DNA of 32,288 nucleotides from NCBI GenBank assembly GCA_020630215.1, contig JAHDBT010000001.1:8136-40423 (forward strand), given 5' to 3'. The DNA comes from Bacteroidota bacterium. GTDB lineage: Bacteria > Bacteroidota > Bacteroidia > Chitinophagales > UBA2359. Every line of letters starts with the position of its first letter. Position 1 is the stretch's first letter. Below the pieces are notes generated by a model. The model saw nothing but the letters and a program-made list of their open reading frames with translations. It made no database searches and was not told where the DNA came from. A program made the position numbers and the translations under genes. Below, piece after piece: positions 26,769-32,288 of this stretch.

Positions 26769-26876
26769 TGTTTAAATAAACAGGAAAAAAATAACGACGC
26801 TATCTGTAACGTTTTGTTGCTGTTAAGTCTAATAACTACACGCACTTGTTATTATTTTTCCATAAAAAAAAACAAA

Positions 26877-27563
26877 ATGAAATCAATTAATTTAATTGCA
26901 AGCATAGGGCTTTGCAGCCTCCTTTTACTAGTGGGCACTGGCAATCACCTTGCCGCACAAAATGACCATGCCAAGCAAGTAAAACCGAATGCCCAAACGA
27001 GTATTCAAAAAACAGCCAAAAAAATAAAAAGCCCAAGTAAAAACGCAAATGCCAAAATACGTAAAGCAGAGAACAAAGCATTAAACGAAAAAAATGTAGT
27101 ATGGAAGAAACGTATGATTGAAGAGCGCAAAAAAAACTTTCCTGATAAGCCTAGTAAAAGTAAAGTTTATATTGATGAAAAAGGGAATCCTAGTGGTTTG
27201 AAACGTGCAAGCAAACCTAACAAAGGAAAAGGAAATGCTTATGGACGTAATAAGGCAGGAAAAGAAGGACGTGATTTTGGACAGCAAAGAGCCTTACAAG
27301 CTCGGGAAATAGCTAAAAGAACGGTAAACCAGTCGGAAAGTACAATTACCGAAAGCCAAAAAAGCGTTATCAGTGCCAATCAAAAAATTAAAAATGCTCG
27401 TGCTAAATTTGAAGTGCAAAAGAAAAGTGGCAAATACACAAAAGAACAAATTACCGCTAAAGAAGCAAAACTAAATGCTGCCGAAAAGCAAGTGCAGCAA
27501 TTAGAACGAAGCATTAAAAAAGAGCAACAAAATCTTAGTAAATATAAATCGGTAGTGGATTAA
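26877..27563 (+). CDS. Secreted basic coiled-coil protein, function unknown
   Basis: 228 residues from the ATG at 26877. An upstream in-frame ATG at 26814 is rejected because it puts 21 polar residues ahead of a good signal peptide (MKSINLIASIGLCSLLLLVGTGNHLAAQ). The mature protein is very Lys/Asn/Gln-rich. It has a basic central part (KRMIEERKKNFPDKPSKSKV, then SKPNKGKGNAYGRNKAGKEG) and a C-terminal helical region about 150-228 with heptad-like spacing (NAAEKQVQQLERSIKKEQQN), suggesting an antiparallel or dimeric coiled coil. No family is recognised. A periplasmic or surface polyanion-binding role would suit the charge, but this is speculation. Confidence 0.75.
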   Translation: MKSINLIASIGLCSLLLLVGTGNHLAAQNDHAKQVKPNAQTSIQKTAKKIKSPSKNANAKIRKAENKALNEKNVVWKKRMIEERKKNFPDKPSKSKVYIDEKGNPSGLKRASKPNKGKGNAYGRNKAGKEGRDFGQQRALQAREIAKRTVNQSESTITESQKSVISANQKIKNARAKFEVQKKSGKYTKEQITAKEAKLNAAEKQVQQLERSIKKEQQNLSKYKSVVD

Positions 27564-27586
27564 TTTTTTGTTCCCAATACCAATGT

Positions 27587-27633
27587 AAAAAAGCCTGATA
27601 GTTTGCTCTTTATAAGCACTATCGGGCTTTTTT
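27587..27633 (+). terminator. Intrinsic terminator after the coiled-coil protein gene
   Basis: The stem AAAAAAGCCTGATAGT pairs with ACTATCGGGCTTTTTT, 24 bp after the stop. The same stem core reappears at 28618. Confidence 0.9.
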
Positions 27634-27699
27634 AATGGAGTGCGTAATTGCAATATTAAAAAAATTAAACCCTGCACAACTTTTGCTATCTAAGGTATA

Positions 27700-27843
27700 G
27701 TGAGAAAATAAATTTACAAGTTTTTACAAAGAGGTTTTCTAATAGACAAGGGGCAAATAGGAGTAAGAGCAGCGCTATTGCGAGTATTTGGAACGCAGGA
27801 TATTAGGAAATATCGAAGTGGAAAATGTAATTTATTTTTGTAC
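27700..27843. mobile_element. Short inverted-repeat element of the 18313 family
   Basis: The left end GTGAGAAAATAAATTTAC and the right end (reverse complement GTACAAAAATAAATTAC) are imperfect inverted repeats. The interior at 27768-27796 carries the family core GCGCTATTGCGAGTATTTG, also present at 18455-18483 and, inverted, at 29739-29767. Length is 144 bp, non-coding. It fills most of the 318-bp gap 27564-27881. No target duplication is evident. Confidence 0.55.
27833..27840 (+). promoter_or_regulatory. -7 element inside the right end of the repeat element
   Basis: TATTTTTG is a perfect TAnnTTTG, 42 bp ahead of the ATG at 27882, and lies within the terminal repeat of the 27700-27843 element. 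No TTTG is found at the ideal distance, so activity is uncertain. Confidence 0.4.
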
Positions 27844-27881
27844 GATGCCTAAATAGCAGTTATTTCATTAAACATATAACC

Positions 27882-28583
27882 ATGAATACCAACAATTGGA
27901 TATTTTTAGCCTTTGCTCTATTTGCTCTCGCATTTACAAGCTGTACCGATCCAGAACCGTCTGACTCGGTAGACCAAGACCGCATTTACACCAATTACGA
28001 GTTGGAATACAATGCAAATGATGATGTAACAACCGTTAAAGTAACCTTTCATTTTGGAGAAGGACTTACTGGCACCATGTTGAGTTTAGAAGGAGGTAGC
28101 GAAGTGAATTTTAATGGAACAGATTTATTAAAAGATAGTGAGCCTATTACCAACCGTACCATTTACACCGCCGAATTTTCTGGTTTTGTAGATGAAGGTA
28201 CGTTTAAATGGACAGATACCGAAGGCAACATTTACACCAATATGGTAAGCACCAAAGGCATTGACTACCCAGCCGATTTAACCGCCCTTAACCGCAGCGA
28301 AACCTACGAGTTTTTCTGGCAAGGAGAGGTGCTGGAAGAAAACGAAACGGTAACCCTTACCATTAATGGCGAACAAGAATTTGACCTACAAGTTTTTTTC
28401 CAAACAACTGCTGGTTCTGATAAATTGATGCTTTTTAAATCACAACTAGAAAACCTAGACGCAGGGGAAGGCCGCCTAAAAATGGAACGCAAAAACGAAA
28501 TAGATGCTACTGATGTAACCTCGGCAGGCGGACGTATGCTAACCAAATACATCCCCAAACATAAAACCATTGATTTGAATTAA
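27882..28583 (+). CDS. Predicted lipoprotein, function unknown
   Basis: 233 residues. The signal MNTNNWIFLAFALFALAFTSC has lipobox FTSC, making Cys21 the lipidated residue, followed by an Asp/Glu-rich linker (TDPEPSDSVDQD). The remainder is predicted beta-rich (LEYNANDDVTTVKVTFHFGEG, YTAEFSGFVDEGTFKWTDTEGN, ETVTLTINGEQEFDLQVFF), like a one- or two-domain beta-sandwich, and ends with a short basic tail. I recognise no family. It is monocistronic, bounded by an upstream repeat element and a downstream terminator. Confidence 0.8.
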   Translation: MNTNNWIFLAFALFALAFTSCTDPEPSDSVDQDRIYTNYELEYNANDDVTTVKVTFHFGEGLTGTMLSLEGGSEVNFNGTDLLKDSEPITNRTIYTAEFSGFVDEGTFKWTDTEGNIYTNMVSTKGIDYPADLTALNRSETYEFFWQGEVLEENETVTLTINGEQEFDLQVFFQTTAGSDKLMLFKSQLENLDAGEGRLKMERKNEIDATDVTSAGGRMLTKYIPKHKTIDLN

Positions 28584-28617
28584 TCAAGGTGCAATACCGT
28601 AAAAAATCAATTTCTTC

Positions 28618-28656
28618 CAAAGCCTGATAGTTGTTAAAACTATCGGGCTTTTTTGG
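28618..28656 (+). terminator. Intrinsic terminator of the 27882 lipoprotein gene
   Basis: The stem AAAGCCTGATAGTT pairs with AACTATCGGGCTTT around a short loop and is followed by T. Its stem is nearly the same as the 27587-27633 terminator. Confidence 0.9.
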
Positions 28657-28800
28657 TTTTATTTAATAGAAGAATGAACTTTTAGCACCAAAATTAGGTA
28701 CTATATTTTACAGCAGCAATGGGGAAACAAAAGGAGGCATCCCAATAATACTTCCTAGAGAAAATTCGACCTGTTTATCGAAACGGTTTGCATTTTTTAG

Positions 28801-28934
28801 GCACAAGCCAAGAGGCGTGAAACCCAAACGGCTCAAGCGAGAAGCTTGACCCTGCGTTCATTTTTTTAAAAAATGAACGCCTGTTCCAGCCTCCCGGCTG
28901 GAGCATAACGGGCTTCAAGCCTCCCGGCTTGTGT
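28801..28934. repeat. 134-bp imperfect palindrome with nested hairpins
   Basis: The arms are mirror copies: GCACAAGCC...GAGGC...TGAA...CCC on the left matches the reverse complement of the right arm (ACACAAGCCGGGAGGCTTGA). The centre is a 27-base near-perfect palindrome (GCGTTCATTTTTT / AAAAAATGAACGC). Smaller hairpins sit inside each arm (TCAAGC-GAGA-GCTTGA; CCAGCC-TCCC-GGCTGG; AAGCC-TCCC-GGCTT). Weaker pairing may extend to about 28760-28972 (GAAAATTCGAC / GTCGAAAATTC). It fills most of the 410-bp gap 28584-28993, which has no gene. Confidence 0.75.
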
Positions 28935-28993
28935 CAAAATTTTTAGCGTTTATATGATCAAGTCGAAAATTCATAACTAAAAAAAGAAACAAC

Positions 28994-29629
28994 ATGTCCA
29001 TTTTCCACCACGAACAAATTTACCGCAGCACCGAATTAATGCAGCAAATTAAAACCTTTAAGGTAACAATTGGTGGTGCAGGCGCACTAGGCGCAAACAT
29101 TTGCGAAAACCTAGCTCGTGCAGGTTTCGCCAACCTATGCATTATTGATTTTGACCGAGTAGAAGACCGCAACCTAAGCACACAACCTTATTTTAAGGCA
29201 GATATTGGCGCACTAAAAGCCCGTACCATCGCCACCCATTTATACCGTGCCATTGGCGTGCGGGTACAAGCAGAAACGCAACGTTTAACCGCCCAAAACG
29301 CCCACAAACTCCTAAAAGGGAGCAACCTAGTAATTGATGCTTTTGATAACAGCGTAGGACGAAAGGATATTAAAGATTGGGCAGCCCAACAAAAAGCCCC
29401 TTGCCTACATGCTGGCCTCGCTGCCGATTATTCCGAAGTAATTTGGAACGAGCAATACCGGGTGCCTTCGCCTACTAACGACGATGTGTGCGACTACCCA
29501 CTAGCACGCAACCTAGTAATGCTAACCGTTGCCCTAACCTGCGAAGTAGCCATTAATTTTGTAGCCAATAAAGCTAAAAACAGCTATACGATTACTTTGG
29601 CAGATTTGAAGATTAGTGAGTATGTTTAG
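28994..29629 (+). CDS. E1-like ThiF/MoeB-fold adenylation protein
   Basis: 211 residues, short for the family (usually 240-380). It has N-terminal EQIYRS (Arg11), the nucleotide-binding loop G28-A-G30-A-L-G33, IIDFD (Asp52, Asp54), N60-L-S-T-Q64, Lys75 and the VIDAFDN motif. These are the ATP-site landmarks of ThiF/MoeB/HesA proteins, which adenylate the C-terminus of a ubiquitin-like partner or a small peptide. The usual NLxRQ arginine is Thr63. The zinc-binding CxxC pairs and the usual catalytic Cys region are absent. No thiamine, molybdopterin or ubiquitin-like gene is adjacent. A standalone cytoplasmic E1-like enzyme with an unknown partner, or a non-catalytic relative, are both possible; tRNA modification (TcdA-type) is less likely given the length. 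Confidence 0.88.
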   Translation: MSIFHHEQIYRSTELMQQIKTFKVTIGGAGALGANICENLARAGFANLCIIDFDRVEDRNLSTQPYFKADIGALKARTIATHLYRAIGVRVQAETQRLTAQNAHKLLKGSNLVIDAFDNSVGRKDIKDWAAQQKAPCLHAGLAADYSEVIWNEQYRVPSPTNDDVCDYPLARNLVMLTVALTCEVAINFVANKAKNSYTITLADLKISEYV

Positions 29630-29633
29630 CGAT

Positions 29634-29670
29634 AGACTTACTTTTTTTCAAAAAAATAGTAAGTCTTTCC
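29634..29670 (+). terminator. Intrinsic terminator of the ThiF-like gene
   Basis: The stem AGACTTACT / AGTAAGTCT, extendable by T/A pairing across the loop, starts 4 bp after the stop and is followed by TTCC. The T-run after the stem is weak. Confidence 0.7.
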
Positions 29671-29683
29671 TTCAATTACTTTT

Positions 29684-29844
29684 AGTAACGCATAAATAAT
29701 AACTCCGCCATTTCTACTTGATTTTTTGCACTTATCTTGCGTTGCAAATACTCGCAATAGCGCTGCTATTGCTGCGTTTTGCGCCTTGTTTAAGCACAAA
29801 ATCTCTGCGTACAAATTGTCGGACTTATTTTTTAAGCGTTACTT
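29684..29844. mobile_element. 161-bp inverted-repeat element of the 18313 family
   Basis: The left end AGTAACGCATAAATAATAA and the right end (reverse complement AGTAACGCTTAAAAAATAA) both continue with sTCCGmC. Pairing continues inward through GATTTT...GC to a central palindrome GCAATAG-CGCTG-CTATTGC, so the whole element can fold as one hairpin. The reverse strand carries the family core GCGCTATTGCGAGTATTTG at 29739-29767. The inner TIR word AATAA-CTCCGCC resembles ATAAACTCCACC of the 18313 copy. Non-coding; it fills much of the 382-bp gap 29630-30011. Confidence 0.65.
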
Positions 29845-29876
29845 AGCATAGTTTGGACTTCCCAACAAAAAACAAA

Positions 29877-29909
29877 AATGGCACTTGACGTAAAAAATCA
29901 AGTGCCATT
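29877..29909 (-). terminator. Intrinsic terminator of the S9 peptidase gene
   Basis: A 12-bp stem AATGGCACTTGA / TCAAGTGCCATT; on the minus strand it is followed by TTGTTTTTTGTT. It lies about 100 bp after the peptidase stop. Confidence 0.8.
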
Positions 29910-29956
29910 AATTTGATAGCATTCGTAAAAAAAATAAAAACGCCAGCATATAAAAA

Positions 29957-30006
29957 CTGACTGCTGACAGAGAGCGTCAGCGAACGATCTGACCGCTGAC
30001 CGCTGA
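29957..30006. repeat. CTGAC-rich short repeat patch
   Basis: Several copies of CTGAC/GCTGAC lie in 50 bp, with a hairpin GCTGAC-AGAGAGC-GTCAGC at 29963-29981, just before the 3' end of the peptidase gene. It may be an intergenic repeat remnant. Confidence 0.35.
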
Positions 30007-30011
30007 AACTG

Positions 30012-31874
30012 CTACTTCAAATAGGTATCTAAAAACGCCAAAATGCGGCTATTTGCTTCTATTTCATTTTCCTTTTTTGTCCAGCCGTGGCCTTCGTCTT
30101 CAAACAATACATATTCTACAGGAATACCATTGGCTTTTACGCCTTCCACAATCTCATCCGATTCTACTTTTAGCACCCTAGGGTCGTTGGCTCCTTGTAG
30201 CACCATGAGGGGTTTGGTAATTTTATTGGTATGAAATAAGGGGGAAATGCTGCGTAAATACTCCAAGTCTTTTTCTGGATGTCCCATGCGGGCGTGTAGG
30301 GCTTTGCTGTAGGCTTTCCACCAAGGAGGGGTTTGGCTGAGAGTGCGTACCCAGTTGGCAACACCAAAAATATCAACGCCTAGTTTAAAGGCATCGGGTC
30401 TAAAGGTGAGGGCTGCTAGGGTCATATAGCCGCCATAGGAACCGCCCATAATGCCCACTCGGGTCATATCAATAAAGCCACAATCGTTTAGGAAATTTTT
30501 GCCATACACACAATCATCCAAATCGTGATTACCGTGTTTGCGTTCGTCTAGTTTAAAAAAGGTTTTGCCGTAGCCGCTGCTGCCCCTATTGTTTACCGCC
30601 AATATTGCATAACCTTGGTTAACCAAGCATTGTATCATGGGGTTATAAAATTGTCGGCTTTGCCCTCCTGGTCCACCATGTATCCATAACATAGCAGGTA
30701 CTTTATTATCAGGACTAGCCACTTTAGGCTTATAAAAAATAGCTGGAATTTCCAATCCATCAAAAGAAGGGTAACGTACTACGGTTGCTTCTACTAAATC
30801 GTTGGCATCAATTGCTGAATTTAATCCTTCAAGTATTAATTTTGATTCTTGGGTTTCAAAATTGTACAGATACATATTTCTAGGATGACGGGAACTGCTT
30901 GTATAATACACCATCCATTTATCACTTTTAGAAAAGTGTACGGATACAATATTGCCATTGTCGGGCGGCGTAATTTTAATTGCTGTTTTAGTATCGAAAT
31001 CTAAAATTTTATTGACTGTTTTACCATCCCAATTAATGTTATAGCTAAGATATTTAAAACTATGCGATGGTTCAGCGTAATCTATACCCCAAGGTTCTGT
31101 TACTACCTTTTCTCTAGTTCCGTTTTCAATATGCAATCTTTCCAAATAATGAAATTCACTTCCCTGATTGCTTAAGTAATAATAGTAGGTATCATCATTA
31201 GAAAAAGCTACCGTATGATAAGCAATGTCTTCGTCCCTTTCCTCGGGCGATAATTGAATCATTTTTTGCGTTTGCGTATCCCATAAATATTGGTCATGGT
31301 CTTCCCTTGTACGCATTTTGGTCATGGCGATGTATCGCTTATTACAAGACACTAAAAAGTCGTTGTATTCGCCTTCCTCGTTTTGAAAAAGTAATTTGGG
31401 AGTGAGGGTTTCAAAATCCATCTCGTACAAATCGGTGTAGTAGGGATTGCGCTGATTAGAGCCGTAGAAAAAACTTTTGCGATCAAAAGCACGTCCCATA
31501 AAAACACAACGGGCTTTATCAAAGGGCGTTAAATCTTTAATGGTTTTATCGGCATCGTTAAATTGTGCGTAGATGTGAAACAATTCATTGCCGCCTACAT
31601 CTCCTTCAAAAAGCAAGTGGTTTTCTTTTCCAAAATAACCCCTGCTATAAATCGCTTTATCTTTAGAGTGTGATAATTGGGTAATTTCGCCACTTTCAAT
31701 ATCCAGTTCGTGTACATTGTAAATACCCGATAAGTTGGTGTTAAATTGCACCTTTTTTTCATCGTGCGAAAAAGAACCACCCCACATTGCTACACTTTTG
31801 CTAAACTGCTCAATGGTGTACTTTTTGGGTGGATTGGATTTCTCGTCTTCTATAATTACTGTTTGATTTTCCAT
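30012..31874 (-). CDS. S9 family serine peptidase (prolyl oligopeptidase-like)
   Basis: 620 residues. The N-terminal ~370 residues form the beta-propeller typical of S9 enzymes (repeats such as VQFNTNLSGIYNVHELD and YLSNQGSEFHYLERL). The C-terminal alpha/beta-hydrolase domain at about 385-620 has WIHGGPGG (oxyanion region), nucleophile Ser479 in GGSYGGY, Asp564 in GANDPRV and His596 in DEGHGW, a complete catalytic triad. Length and motifs fit acylaminoacyl-peptidase/dipeptidyl-peptidase relatives, which cleave short peptides. There is no signal peptide at the chosen start (MENQTVIIEDEK), so it is predicted to be cytoplasmic, unlike many secreted Bacteroidota S9 enzymes. It is monocistronic, with its own promoter and terminator candidates. 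Confidence 0.94.
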   Translation of the reverse strand: MENQTVIIEDEKSNPPKKYTIEQFSKSVAMWGGSFSHDEKKVQFNTNLSGIYNVHELDIESGEITQLSHSKDKAIYSRGYFGKENHLLFEGDVGGNELFHIYAQFNDADKTIKDLTPFDKARCVFMGRAFDRKSFFYGSNQRNPYYTDLYEMDFETLTPKLLFQNEEGEYNDFLVSCNKRYIAMTKMRTREDHDQYLWDTQTQKMIQLSPEERDEDIAYHTVAFSNDDTYYYYLSNQGSEFHYLERLHIENGTREKVVTEPWGIDYAEPSHSFKYLSYNINWDGKTVNKILDFDTKTAIKITPPDNGNIVSVHFSKSDKWMVYYTSSSRHPRNMYLYNFETQESKLILEGLNSAIDANDLVEATVVRYPSFDGLEIPAIFYKPKVASPDNKVPAMLWIHGGPGGQSRQFYNPMIQCLVNQGYAILAVNNRGSSGYGKTFFKLDERKHGNHDLDDCVYGKNFLNDCGFIDMTRVGIMGGSYGGYMTLAALTFRPDAFKLGVDIFGVANWVRTLSQTPPWWKAYSKALHARMGHPEKDLEYLRSISPLFHTNKITKPLMVLQGANDPRVLKVESDEIVEGVKANGIPVEYVLFEDEGHGWTKKENEIEANSRILAFLDTYLK

Positions 31875-31905
31875 TTTAGGTTTTTTAGATTTTTGGTTTG
31901 GGCTG

Positions 31906-31935
31906 TAAAATTAGCTAATTTATGAGAGGAATCAA
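31906..31935 (-). promoter_or_regulatory. Putative promoter of the S9 peptidase gene
   Basis: On the minus strand TTG (31935-31933), 19 bases, then TAATTTTA (31913-31906), one base short of TAnnTTTG. It is about 32 bp before the ATG. Confidence 0.4.
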
Positions 31936-32020
31936 TAGTATTAAACATCATAAGTTTATAAAACATTCCCTTTTGGGGTATAATGGACTTTTGTAGAAGG
32001 TAGAACGTAGTCAATCGCAA

Positions 32021-32060
32021 AAAAAAAAACCTCCTATAAGCCAAAGCCTAAAGGAGGTTG
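32021..32060 (-). terminator. Intrinsic terminator of aceA
   Basis: The stem AACCTCCT / AGGAGGTT, with partial inner pairing GGC/GCC, is followed on the minus strand by a run of 10 or more T. It lies about 100 bp after the aceA stop. The interval 32061-32160 shows no gene. Confidence 0.85.
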
Positions 32061-32160
32061 TTTTTTGAACACTGCTATGTTGCGTCATTAATTTGAGGGC
32101 TAAACCATTAACAATTTAACCATGCTGCGATAGCAGCAAAAACAATACAACAATTTATAT

Positions 32161-32288
32161 TTACCCATGAAATTGTTCTTCTTCTGTAGAACCTGTTAAG
32201 GCAGTAGTAGAAGTTTTTCCAGAGGTAATAATATTTTGAATGGTATCGAAATAGCCTGCACCAACAAATGCTTGGTGTTTTACTGCTT
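32161..32288 (-). CDS. aceA: Isocitrate lyase, C-terminal end (5' part outside window)
   Basis: The minus strand encodes 41 complete codons and a TAA stop (32163-32161). It contains [14 protein letters not shown] and, near the end, [12 protein letters not shown]. These are the C-terminal signatures of isocitrate lyase (compare KHQxxVGTGYFD in the family), the glyoxylate-shunt enzyme that splits isocitrate into succinate and glyoxylate in the cytoplasm. The active site lies in the missing part. Its neighbour, malate synthase, cannot be assessed. Confidence 0.88.
   Translation of the reverse strand, partial: AVKHQAFVGAGYFDTIQNIITSGKTSTTALTGSTEEEQFHG

Noticed and set aside
26814-26876. Upstream start for the coiled-coil protein
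   Set aside because: It would place 21 residues ahead of a good signal peptide; the ATG at 26877 follows an A-rich leader typical of the group.

Overview
The window comes from a Bacteroidota chromosome, most likely the class Saprospiria (inference). The evidence is low GC, two proteins ending in type IX secretion (T9SS) type A sorting domains, three T9SS machinery genes (gldJ, porP/sprF, porU), promoters resembling the Bacteroidota form TTTG-N19/20-TAnnTTTG instead of -35/-10 boxes, A-rich leaders without clear Shine-Dalgarno sites, and the mainly helical protein at 11641-13095, of a type I associate with Saprospiria.

Layout. 3-9650 is the 3' part of a giant secreted surface protein (3,215 residues visible) with 13 Ig-like tandem repeats of about 201 bp and a T9SS tail. 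9651-11640 holds terminators, tRNA-Pro(GGG) and a reverse-strand zinc-free MDR oxidoreductase. 11641-13095 is a reverse-strand protein of unknown function. 13369-16683 is a T9SS-exported leucine-rich-repeat protein. 16684-17300 carries tRNA-Leu(UAA) and tRNA-Gly(GCC). 17318-17926 encodes a polytopic membrane protein with weak PAP2-like features. 17927-18950 has no intact gene; it holds a broken DUF3667 gene split by a 224-bp MITE-like element.

18959-26191 is the T9SS block. gldJ and a porP/sprF-family gene lie on the minus strand and porU, the sortase, is divergent on the plus strand. PorU would release the C-terminal signals of cargo such as the two surface proteins upstream and attach the proteins to the cell surface, GldJ is a lipoprotein needed for gliding/T9SS in relatives, and PorP/SprF is an outer-membrane beta-barrel partner. 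26390-28583 has three small exported proteins of unknown function. 28994-29629 is a short E1-like ThiF/MoeB-fold protein. 30012-31874 (minus) is an S9 family serine peptidase. The right edge cuts the 3' end of isocitrate lyase (aceA, minus).

The most unusual content is between the genes. There is a dispersed family of short inverted-repeat elements (18313-18536, 27700-27843, 29684-29844) sharing a core around GCGCTATT-rCGAG-yATTTG. One copy has a 3-bp CTA duplication, and removing it restores the reading frame of the gene it interrupts. A separate 134-bp palindrome (28801-28934) is of a different type. I found no CRISPR array, transposase, phage gene or obvious defence system.
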